Of a stretch of DNA of 6,022 nucleotides, positions 1 to 5,069 are shown piece by piece. Source of the DNA: Clostridia bacterium. GTDB lineage: Bacteria; Bacillota_A; Clostridia; Oscillospirales; CAG-272. The stretch covers positions 1 through 6,022 of the forward strand of contig JAFVYX010000160.1 in NCBI GenBank assembly GCA_017500625.1, read 5' to 3'. The position numbers and the translations under genes were made by a program. The notes below the pieces were generated by a model. The model was not told where the DNA came from and did no database searches. It was given only the letters and a program-made list of their open reading frames with translations. Position 1 is the stretch's first letter, and each line of letters starts with the position of its first letter.

Positions 1-669
1 AACGAGACCTTCCGCGCCTTCGTGAGAAGCGTTCTTGAGACGATCATCGCCACCCGTCCCGCTTCTGTCGAGGACCTGATGACCAAGACCATGGCCGACG
101 GCCAGACGGTCGAGGCCGCTCTCCAGGAGAAGACCTACACGATCGGCGAGAAGCTCTCGCTCCGTCGCTTCGTGATCGTTGACGGCGTTGTCAGCACCTA
201 CGTGCATGGCGGCGGCGCCACCGGCGTTATCATCTGCTTTGAGGCCGACGATGCCGCCGTTTCGAACGCCGGCTTTGCCGAGTTCGCCAAGAACATCGCT
301 CTCCAGGCCGCCGCGATCCCCTCGCAGTACGTGGACCGCGCCGCCGTTCCCGCCTCGGTCATCGAGGAGGAGCGCGAGATCCTGACCAAGCAGATGGAGC
401 AGGATCCCAAGTTCGCCGGTAAGCCCGCGAACGTTCTCGCCGGCATCATCAACGGTAAGCTTGGTAAGTTCTACGAGAACAACTGCCTCACCGAGCAGGC
501 CTACGTCAAGGACGATTCCCTGACCGTTGGCAAGTACGTTGCCGCCACCGCCAAGGAGTTTGGCGGCGCGATCAAGATCACCGCCTTACATCGCTTTGAT
601 AAGGGCGAGGGGATCCAGAAGCGCGAGGAGAACTTCGCGGAAGAGATCGCCAAGATGGTGAACAACTGA
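1..669 (+). CDS. tsf: Elongation factor Ts, 3' part (5' end outside window)
   Basis: EF-Ts is the cytoplasmic guanine nucleotide exchange factor that releases GDP from EF-Tu during translation elongation. The reading frame is open from base 1 and runs 222 residues to TGA at 667-669. The first residues, NETFRAFV, fit the family's segment just after the conserved ETDFVA motif, so roughly 70-80 residues, including the N-terminal UBA-like domain, lie upstream. A GTG at 22 is an internal codon, not the start. Family-typical blocks are IGEKLSLRRF and YVHGGGATGV (core subdomain N), the coiled-coil/subdomain C stretch with EEEREILTKQ, then CLTEQAYVKD, and near the C-terminus GEGIQKREENFAEE. All 16 lysines in the visible part use AAG, and the trinucleotide AAA does not occur anywhere in it, which fits a very highly expressed gene. 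rpsB is the expected upstream neighbour, but it is not visible. A strong terminator follows 20 bases after the stop. Confidence 0.97.
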   Translation, partial: NETFRAFVRSVLETIIATRPASVEDLMTKTMADGQTVEAALQEKTYTIGEKLSLRRFVIVDGVVSTYVHGGGATGVIICFEADDAAVSNAGFAEFAKNIALQAAAIPSQYVDRAAVPASVIEEEREILTKQMEQDPKFAGKPANVLAGIINGKLGKFYENNCLTEQAYVKDDSLTVGKYVAATAKEFGGAIKITALHRFDKGEGIQKREENFAEEIAKMVNN

Positions 670-688
670 TCGGGGTATACCGAAGCCG

Positions 689-723
689 AAAGGCGTGTGG
701 ATTTCCACACGCCTTTTTCTTTT
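689..723 (+). terminator. Rho-independent terminator after tsf
   Basis: A perfect 12-bp stem (689-700 with 705-716) closes a 4-base ATTT loop. The GC-rich core is AGGCGTGTGG / CCACACGCCT. It is followed by a T-rich run, TTTTTCTTTT from 714. It lies 20 bases after the tsf stop and ends the upstream (probably rpsB-tsf) unit, so pyrH needs its own promoter. On the minus strand the hairpin would be followed only by a short T-run, so it is mainly a one-way terminator. Confidence 0.93.
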
Positions 724-894
724 CGGAAAACGTCAACATATCGCCGCGTTTTTCGTTATATGCAAAGTATTCTTTTCAAACAAGGCGCTCCCTTCTGCCT
801 TTTTGCCGCCCTGCTTGCCATCACGCCGCCTCGCCTTCGTTTCCCCCCTTGCCGCTCTTCCAAGAAAAAAACGGGCGTGGAAAGAAAGTTTCTC
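724..894. other. Non-coding spacer between tsf terminator and pyrH promoter
   Basis: About 170 bases without a convincing gene. Two overlapping + strand open frames (695-922 and 697-927) begin inside the terminator hairpin, lack a ribosome binding site and give protein unlike any family I know. The first part (724-780) is AT-rich. From about 784 to 862 the + strand is strongly pyrimidine-rich (runs such as CTCCCTTCTGCC and TTTCCCCCCTTGCC), and it ends in an A7 tract at 865-871 that could act as an UP-type element for the pyrH promoter. I see no tRNA, riboswitch or known RNA fold in it. Confidence 0.6.
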
Positions 895-930
895 TTGCAT
901 TGCGCGCGTCTATATTGTATAATATAAACA
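895..930 (+). promoter_or_regulatory. Vegetative (sigma-A type) promoter of pyrH
   Basis: The -35 box TTGCAT (895-900; 4 of 6 match TTGACA) and a perfect -10 box TATAAT (918-923) are separated by exactly 17 bp, with transcription expected to start near A930. The region upstream carries A-tracts (865-871 and AAAGAAAG at 881-888). The promoter sits just after the tsf terminator and before the first gene of the next unit, so it probably drives pyrH-frr-uppS-cdsA and perhaps the genes beyond. The predicted leader is about 67 bases. Confidence 0.88.
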
Positions 931-946
931 AATATTCGTACGCGCG
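903..946. repeat. Nested inverted repeats around the pyrH -10 box (possible operator)
   Basis: CGCGCGT (903-909) is matched by its reverse complement ACGCGCG (940-946). Inside lies a second dyad, TATATT (911-916) and AATATA (921-926), which overlaps the -10 box. The outer arms flank the -10 box and presumed start site. No known operator consensus is recognised; the arms may be chance in GC-rich DNA next to an AT-rich promoter. Confidence 0.35.
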
Positions 947-967
947 ACGCAGGAAACAAATTCAAGA

Positions 968-981
968 TTGGGATTTCCCAA
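968..981 (+). promoter_or_regulatory. Small hairpin in the pyrH leader beside its ribosome binding site
   Basis: TTGGGATTTCCCAA is a perfect inverted repeat that forms a 5-bp stem with a 4-base loop. Its 3' arm overlaps the start of the purine-rich AAGGAAAAGAG stretch (980-990) that serves as the Shine-Dalgarno region for the pyrH ATG at 997. It could modestly affect initiation, but the stem is short and no known leader element such as a PyrR site is recognised. Confidence 0.3.
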
Positions 982-996
982 GGAAAAGAGTGAAGC

Positions 997-1704
997 ATGC
1001 AGCCGAAGTACAAACGCATTTTACTTAAGCTTTCCGGTGAGGCGCTGGCCGCCGGGGGCGAGGGCATCATCAACGACGCCTTCCTTGCCCGTGTGGCAGG
1101 AGTCCTCTCCCGTCTCCTGGCTGAGGGGGTGGAGATCGGCGTCATCGTTGGCGCCGGCAACATCTGGCGCGGCCGTCAGGGCGTGGGCATGGACCGTACC
1201 CGCGGCGACTATATGGGAATGCTCGCTACGGCGATCAACGCCCTGGCGCTGTCGGACGCCTTTATCCGTGCGGGGATCGACACCCGTGTGATGTGCGCGA
1301 TCCAGATGCCCGAGATCGGAGAGTATTACACGCGTGATGCCGCCGTGCGCCACCTCAGCGAGGGGCGCGTCGTCATCTTTGCGGGCGGTCTTGGGCGGCC
1401 CTATTTCTCCACCGATACGGCGGGCGCTCTTCGCGCCGTTGAGATCGGCGCCGATGCCGTTCTTATGGCGAAGAACATTGACGGGGTCTATACCGCCGAT
1501 CCGAAGACCGATCCCACGGCAAAGAAGCTCCAAAGGGTCACCTATTCCGAGGTGCTGGCGCGCGGCCTGCGCGTGATCGACACCACGGCCACGGCGCTTT
1601 CCATGGACAACAACCTCCCAACCCTCGTCTTTGGGCTTGACGATCCCGACAACATCTACCGTGCCGCGATGGGCGAGGAGCTCGGCACCCTTATCACCGA
1701 ATAA
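997..1704 (+). CDS. pyrH: UMP kinase (uridylate kinase)
   Basis: Catalyses ATP + UMP to ADP + UDP in the cytoplasm, the step that feeds UTP, CTP and UDP-sugar supply; family members are hexamers of the amino-acid kinase fold. The protein has 235 residues, normal for the family. Visible blocks are KRILLKLSGEAL (6-17), GAGNIWRG (52-59), the UMP-binding region DRTRGDYMGMLATAINALAL (66-85), the 130-141 loop ending in PYFSTDT, AKNIDGVYTADPKTDPTAKK (158-177; nucleotide region) and SMDNNLPTLVF (202-212). The ATG at 997 is the first possible start because an in-frame TGA lies six bases upstream; a weak Shine-Dalgarno stretch, AAGGAAAAGAG, precedes it. The gene is first in its unit, after its own promoter, and 27 bases before frr. 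Oddity: residues 132 and 134 are Leu and Arg where most relatives have Thr and Asn (GGTGNP), in a loop near the UMP site linked to allosteric control in E. coli. Confidence 0.97.
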   Translation: MQPKYKRILLKLSGEALAAGGEGIINDAFLARVAGVLSRLLAEGVEIGVIVGAGNIWRGRQGVGMDRTRGDYMGMLATAINALALSDAFIRAGIDTRVMCAIQMPEIGEYYTRDAAVRHLSEGRVVIFAGGLGRPYFSTDTAGALRAVEIGADAVLMAKNIDGVYTADPKTDPTAKKLQRVTYSEVLARGLRVIDTTATALSMDNNLPTLVFGLDDPDNIYRAAMGEELGTLITE

Positions 1705-1718
1705 AATTTTTCACATAC

Positions 1719-1725
1719 AAAGGAG
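1719..1725 (+). promoter_or_regulatory. Ribosome binding site of frr
   Basis: AAAGGAG lies six bases before the ATG at 1732. It is a strong, canonical site in the short AT-rich gap after pyrH and supports this start for frr. Confidence 0.85.
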
Positions 1726-1731
1726 ACGCTT

Positions 1732-2286
1732 ATGAAATTTGATACCACCGAATACGAGGCCAAAATGAGAAAGAGCCTGGAGTCCTACTCCAAGTCGCTC
1801 TCCGTGCTTCGCGTCGGCCGCGCCAGCCCCGACGTCCTCTCCAAGGTCACGATCGATTATTACGGCTCGCCTACGCCCATCAACCAGGTGGCGGAAATGA
1901 AGGTGGCCGATGCCCGCACCCTCATCATCAATTCCTGGGACAAGAGCCAGATGAAGGCGATCGAAAAGGCGATCCTTGCTTCCGATCTCGGCCTCAATCC
2001 GCAGAATGACGGCTCCTGCATTCGCATCATTTTCCCCGCAATGACCGAGGAAACGCGCCGCAATATGGCCAAGCAGGTCTCTAAGATGGGCGAGGACGCC
2101 AAGGTGGCCGTCCGTAATATCCGCCGCGATGCCAACGACGCTATCAAAGCCAAAAAGAAGGCGAGCGAGCTGACCGAGGACGAGGCCAAGGCGGGCGATA
2201 AGCAGGTCCAGGACCTCACCGACAAGTACGTTAAGGAGATCGACGCGGTCACGGCAGCGAAGGATCGCGAGATCATGGAGATCTGA
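1732..2286 (+). CDS. frr: Ribosome recycling factor
   Basis: RRF, with EF-G and GTP, splits the post-termination ribosome so that subunits and mRNA can be reused; it acts in the cytoplasm as a tRNA-shaped monomer. The 184 residues match the usual 185. The start of the three-helix bundle (domain I) holds the family segment LRVGRASP (24-31). Domain II follows with VTIDYYGSPTPINQVA and the LIINSWDK block. Domain I then returns with SDLGLNPQNDG, RIIFPAMTEETRR, and VRNIRRDANDAIK, whose arginines contact 23S rRNA in known structures. The C-terminus, DLTDKYVKEID...DREIMEI, is typical. The start has a strong AAAGGAG site. The TGA stop overlaps the uppS ATG by one base (TGATG), and the last codons of frr carry the uppS ribosome binding site. 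The gene looks intact. Confidence 0.97.
   Translation: MKFDTTEYEAKMRKSLESYSKSLSVLRVGRASPDVLSKVTIDYYGSPTPINQVAEMKVADARTLIINSWDKSQMKAIEKAILASDLGLNPQNDGSCIRIIFPAMTEETRRNMAKQVSKMGEDAKVAVRNIRRDANDAIKAKKKASELTEDEAKAGDKQVQDLTDKYVKEIDAVTAAKDREIMEI
2277..2280 (+). promoter_or_regulatory. uppS ribosome binding site inside the frr end
   Basis: GGAG lies five bases before the uppS ATG at 2286, within the final Met-Glu codons of frr. Together with the TGATG stop/start overlap it points to translational coupling, in which ribosomes finishing frr re-initiate on uppS. Confidence 0.65.
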
Positions 2287-3014
2287 TGCTTCGTTTCAAA
2301 AAGCGTGAGAGGGGTGGCGCTGACCTGGTCGGCCGCCTCTCTCATATCGCCTTTATTATGGACGGCAACGGCCGTTGGGCCAAGCGCCGCGGTATGGCGC
2401 GCTCAGCGGGACACGCCGCGGGGGCCGAGGCGCTCAAGCGCGTCGTTCGCCGCTGCCGTGAGCTGGAGATCCCGACGGTGACGGTCTATGCCTTCTCGAC
2501 CGAGAACTGGTCGCGCCCCCGTGAGGAGGTCGAGGCGCTGATGAACCTCTTTGACCGCTACCTTGACACTCTGCTTGCCGACCTTGACGAATACCGCATG
2601 CGCTTTGTCTTTCTTGGCGACAAGGCCGCGCTTTCGCCTGAGCTTCGGGAAAAGATGCTGCGCCTTGAGGCCATGTCGGCCGAGCGCCACAGCGAGTACA
2701 CCCTGAACCTGGCGATCAATTACGGCGGACGGGACGAGATCGTGCACGCCGCCAACGCCGCCCTTCGCGAGGGGAAGACCACCCTCACGGCCGAGGACAT
2801 CGAGGCCCACCTCTACACCGCCGCCTCTCCCGATCCCGACCTTCTGGTACGGACGGCGGGCGAGATGCGCCTTTCGAACTTTCTTTTGTGGCAGGTCTCC
2901 TACGCCGAGCTGTGGTTCACCGACCGCCTCTGGCCCGACATGGACGCCGCCGACGTCGATGAAGCGGTGCGCGCCTACGGCAAGCGTACCCGCCGCTTTG
3001 GAGGAGTGAAATGA
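2286..3014 (+). CDS. uppS: Undecaprenyl diphosphate synthase (cis-prenyltransferase)
   Basis: Adds eight isopentenyl units in cis to farnesyl diphosphate, giving C55 undecaprenyl diphosphate, the lipid carrier for peptidoglycan and other wall polymers. It is a homodimeric cytoplasmic enzyme near the membrane. The 242 residues are normal. Motifs in order are HIAFIMDGNGRWA (20-32) with the catalytic/metal Asp at 26, RRGMARSAGHAAG (34-46), YAFSTENWSRP (68-78), NYGGRDEIV (145-153), PDPDLLVRTAGE (182-193), MRLSNFLLWQ (194-203) and YAELWFTDRLWPD (206-218). Arg189, Arg195 and Glu208 match the substrate and Mg2+ residues known in E. coli UppS. The ATG at 2286 overlaps the frr stop by one base; the next in-frame ATG would delete the start of the DGNGRW region. 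The stop overlaps the cdsA start by four bases. Its isoprenoid building blocks depend on the MEP pathway that includes dxr downstream. Confidence 0.97.
   Translation: MLRFKKRERGGADLVGRLSHIAFIMDGNGRWAKRRGMARSAGHAAGAEALKRVVRRCRELEIPTVTVYAFSTENWSRPREEVEALMNLFDRYLDTLLADLDEYRMRFVFLGDKAALSPELREKMLRLEAMSAERHSEYTLNLAINYGGRDEIVHAANAALREGKTTLTAEDIEAHLYTAASPDPDLLVRTAGEMRLSNFLLWQVSYAELWFTDRLWPDMDAADVDEAVRAYGKRTRRFGGVK
3000..3006 (+). promoter_or_regulatory. cdsA ribosome binding site inside the uppS end
   Basis: GGAGGAG ends four bases before the cdsA ATG at 3011 (the GGAGG core is six bases away). It lies in the last Gly-Gly-Val codons of uppS, next to the ATGA start/stop overlap (3011-3014). This strong site suggests cdsA is coupled to uppS but can also initiate well by itself. 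Confidence 0.75.
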
Positions 3015-3838
3015 AGCAACGGATCCTGACGGCCGCCGTGATGCTGGCCGTGTTTATCCCCATTCTCATCTTTTCGCATCTCGTCGTTTACCCCCTGGCG
3101 ATGGCGATCCTCGCGGCGATCGCGACGCTTGAGCTTCTGCGCTGTCTTGGGCTCCACCGCGATCCCCTTCTTGCCGTTGCCGCGTCGCTTCCTGCGGCGC
3201 TTTCGCTTCTGGCGTTCTGGGCCGATAGCCCCGTTGCCCACCTCGCATCGATCGCGGCCGCCTTTTTCCTTCTGGCGCTCTACCTCTTTGCCACGGCGGT
3301 CTTCCGCCCCGGGCGTGTGACGTACGGCGCGCTGATGGGGATCCTCGGCGGCAGCTTCTACATCGCCGTGGCCTTTTCCGCGATGGTGCTTCTCCGCGGC
3401 ATGGCTGGCGGTGCCTACCTCTTTCTTCTGCCCTTTGTCGGCGCGTGGGTGACCGACACCTTCGCCTATTTCACGGGGCGCTTTCTCGGAAAGCACAAGC
3501 TGGCTCCCGTCATCAGCCCCAAAAAGACGGTGGAGGGAAGTGTCGGCGGCATCGTGGCAGCCGTTCTCGTCTTTGTCCTTTACGGCCTCATTCTCCGTAG
3601 GGGCGGCTACGTGCCGAGCTATTGGGCGCTGGCGTTGGCGGGCCTTTTGCTCTCGGTGGTTTCGCAGATCGGTGACCTCGCGCTCTCGGCCGTTAAACGG
3701 GAGTACGGCGTCAAGGATTACGGCCGTCTGTTCCCCGGCCACGGCGGCGTGCTCGACCGTTTTGATTCGGTGATCGCCACCGCCCCCCTGCTCCTCTTCT
3801 TCGTGATGCTGGGCTCGGGCTTTTCTCTCTTTACCTGA
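3011..3838 (+). CDS. cdsA: Phosphatidate cytidylyltransferase (CDP-diglyceride synthase)
   Basis: Integral membrane enzyme that converts phosphatidic acid + CTP into CDP-diacylglycerol + diphosphate, the branch point to phosphatidylglycerol, cardiolipin and other phospholipids. The 275-residue protein is dominated by hydrophobic segments, about eight or nine by eye: roughly 6-28, 29-46, 52-70, 78-97, 105-128, 134-153, 177-196, 204-222 and 254-273. The conserved region DTFAYFTGRFLGKHKLAP (149-166) is followed by ISPKKTVEGSVGG (168-180). The family signature spans 226-252, with Ser226, Lys229-Arg230, Lys235-Asp236, His244-Gly-Gly, Asp249-Arg250 and Asp252 all present. The ATG at 3011 has a strong GGAGGAG site and overlaps the uppS stop (ATGA). 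Its stop is followed within ten bases by a terminator-like hairpin before dxr, which is unusual for this otherwise tightly packed cluster. The gene appears intact. Confidence 0.96.
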   Translation: MKQRILTAAVMLAVFIPILIFSHLVVYPLAMAILAAIATLELLRCLGLHRDPLLAVAASLPAALSLLAFWADSPVAHLASIAAAFFLLALYLFATAVFRPGRVTYGALMGILGGSFYIAVAFSAMVLLRGMAGGAYLFLLPFVGAWVTDTFAYFTGRFLGKHKLAPVISPKKTVEGSVGGIVAAVLVFVLYGLILRRGGYVPSYWALALAGLLLSVVSQIGDLALSAVKREYGVKDYGRLFPGHGGVLDRFDSVIATAPLLLFFVMLGSGFSLFT

Positions 3839-3845
3839 CTTCTCG

Positions 3846-3878
3846 GTTTGCCGTCCTTTGGGGCGGCAGACTTTTTCT
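3846..3878 (+). terminator. Terminator-like hairpin between cdsA and dxr
   Basis: An 11-bp stem (3846-3856 with 3861-3871), with two G-U pairs and a TTTG loop, is followed at once by TTTTTCT (3872-3878). The core is TGCCGTCC / GGGCGGCA. It begins 8 bases after the cdsA stop and ends 27 bases before the dxr ATG. I see no room for a complete promoter between it and dxr, so it is more likely a partial terminator that lowers dxr-rseP expression than an absolute end, unless promoters inside cdsA feed dxr. Confidence 0.8.
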
Positions 3879-3890
3879 CCAAAACCAATG

Positions 3891-3897
3891 AAAGGAG
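3891..3897 (+). promoter_or_regulatory. Ribosome binding site that fixes the dxr start
   Basis: AAAGGAG lies eight bases before the ATG at 3906. It selects that ATG over the in-frame ATG at 3888 (which overlaps the site's upstream flank and has no purine-rich site of its own) and over a TTG at 3858, which lies inside the hairpin loop. Confidence 0.85.
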
Positions 3898-3905
3898 CGG
3901 CTACG

Positions 3906-5066
3906 ATGCAAGAAAGACCGATCGCCATACTTGGCGCCACGGGCTCTGTCGGCCGTCAAGCACAGGAGGTGGCCGAGGCCCTCGGCGCCCGCGTCACCCT
4001 GCTTTCGGCGCATCGCTCGGTCAAGGAAGCCGAGGCCGCGGCACGCCGCCATCGCCCCGACCGTATCGTGATGACCGACGCGGCCGCCGCGCGTGACCTT
4101 GCTGTTCGCCTTGCCGATACTGCCACCGCCGTCCTCGCGGGCGAGGAAGGGCTCCTCGAGGCGATCGCCCTCGACACGTCCGAGGTTACCGTGAATTCGA
4201 TCCTCGGGAGCGCAGGACTTCTGCCTTCGCTGGCCGTCCTCGATAAGGGAGCGCGTCTTGCGCTCGCCAATAAGGAAACGATGGTCACGGCGGGGAAGCT
4301 CGTGCGCGAGCGCGCGTCTGCCTCGGGGGCCGAGATCCTGCCCGTTGACAGTGAGCACAGCGCCATCTTCCAGTCGCTGAAGGCCGGGCGCCACACCGAG
4401 GTCAAAAAGCTGATCCTTACGGCCTCGGGCGGCCCCTTCCGCGGTTACACGCGGGAGCGCCTGCAAGCCGTCACCCGTGCCGAGGCCCTCGCTCACCCCA
4501 CCTGGCAGATGGGGCAGAAGATCACGGTCGACTCGGCCACCATGATGAACAAGGGCTTTGAGGTCATTGAGGCCGTTCGTCTCTTTGACGTCCCCCCGGG
4601 GCGCATTGAGGTGGTGGTGCACCCCGAGAGTATAATTCATTCGGCGGTGGAATATATTGATAATACTGTGATCGCCGAAATGTCGGTGCCCGATATGCGC
4701 TCCTGCGTCCAGTACGCCCTCACGTACCCCGAGCGGTGCGCGGGTCTCACCCCCGCCCTTGACCTTGCCGCCCTCGGTAGGGTGACCTTCGCCCGTCCCG
4801 ATCCCGAGGCGTTTCCGCTCCTGCCTCTCGCCTTCCGCGCCGTTGAGCGCGGCGGTACGGCCCCCGCGGTCCTGAACGCGGCGGACGAGGTGGCGGTGGC
4901 GGCTTTCCTTGAGGACACCATCACCTTCGGCGCGATCGCCGATGTGGTGGAGGAGACGCTGACCGCTGTGGCCACCCCCGCGGAGGACCTGACCTCGATC
5001 CTCGAGGCCGACGGTGAAGCACGCCGTGTGGCTTCTTCGCTGGTCGCCAAATATTCTGTGAGGTAA
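3906..5066 (+). CDS. dxr: 1-deoxy-D-xylulose 5-phosphate reductoisomerase
   Basis: Rearranges and reduces DXP to 2-C-methyl-D-erythritol 4-phosphate with NADPH and a divalent metal, the first committed step of the MEP isoprenoid pathway; cytoplasmic dimer and the target of fosmidomycin. With the start at 3906 the protein has 386 residues, as expected. The N-terminal NADPH-binding domain opens with AILGATGSVG (7-16). VNSILGSAGLLPSL (96-109) and LALANKETMV (118-127) follow. The metal ligands are Asp148 and Glu150 in PVDSEH (146-151) and Glu219 in DSATMMNKGFE (209-219). The mobile active-site loop contains HPTWQMG (197-203, Trp200). HPESIIHSAVEY (239-250) and the C-terminal helical domain with AVLNAADEVAVAAF (321-334) complete it. 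A conspicuously AT-rich patch with unusual codons lies at 4628-4668. The gene follows a terminator-like hairpin and precedes rseP by three bases. It supplies precursors for UppS upstream. Confidence 0.96.
   Translation: MQERPIAILGATGSVGRQAQEVAEALGARVTLLSAHRSVKEAEAAARRHRPDRIVMTDAAAARDLAVRLADTATAVLAGEEGLLEAIALDTSEVTVNSILGSAGLLPSLAVLDKGARLALANKETMVTAGKLVRERASASGAEILPVDSEHSAIFQSLKAGRHTEVKKLILTASGGPFRGYTRERLQAVTRAEALAHPTWQMGQKITVDSATMMNKGFEVIEAVRLFDVPPGRIEVVVHPESIIHSAVEYIDNTVIAEMSVPDMRSCVQYALTYPERCAGLTPALDLAALGRVTFARPDPEAFPLLPLAFRAVERGGTAPAVLNAADEVAVAAFLEDTITFGAIADVVEETLTAVATPAEDLTSILEADGEARRVASSLVAKYSVR
4606..4636 (+). promoter_or_regulatory. Possible internal promoter in dxr (weak)
   Basis: A perfect TATAAT (4631-4636) lies 19 bp after TTGAGG (4606-4611; 4 of 6 match TTGACA), at the edge of a locally AT-rich patch in a GC-rich gene. 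It would direct transcription towards rseP, whose start is about 430 bases downstream. The 19-bp spacing and coding constraint make this tentative. Confidence 0.25.
5060..5064 (+). promoter_or_regulatory. rseP ribosome binding site overlapping the dxr stop
   Basis: GAGGT spans the last codon and the first base of the TAA stop of dxr and lies five bases before the ATG at 5070. This supports the rseP start and suggests coupling to dxr translation. Confidence 0.7.
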
Positions 5067-5069
5067 CTC

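Noticed and set aside
755..783. Minus-strand promoter-like pair TTGTTT, 17 bp, TATAAC
   Set aside because: The -35 box matches at only three positions and transcription would run into the 3' end of tsf, where no minus-strand gene exists. AT-rich spacer sequence gives such matches by chance.
782..804. Short hairpin AAGGC / GCCTT followed by T residues
   Set aside because: Only five pairs with a 10-base loop; too weak for a terminator and superfluous after the strong one at 689-723.
695..927. Two overlapping + strand frames (75 and 76 codons) after tsf
   Set aside because: Their starts lie inside the terminator hairpin, there is no Shine-Dalgarno sequence, the protein has no recognisable domain, and both run through the pyrH promoter.
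756..1163. Minus-strand open frame of 135 codons across the pyrH promoter and start
   Set aside because: It overlaps both the promoter and the coding region of pyrH, and half of it is the reverse of pyrH codons. No family resemblance.
3858..3905. Upstream dxr starts (TTG at 3858, ATG at 3888)
   Set aside because: TTG lies in the loop of the terminator-like hairpin and the ATG at 3888 lacks a ribosome binding site; the ATG at 3906 has AAAGGAG at good spacing and gives the family's usual N-terminus just before the GATGSVG motif.
2975..3940. Minus-strand open frame of 321 codons opposite cdsA
   Set aside because: Shadow of cdsA: its highly charged Arg/Lys/Glu/His-rich product is what complementing hydrophobic codons gives, and it runs through the hairpin after cdsA. 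No motif supports it.
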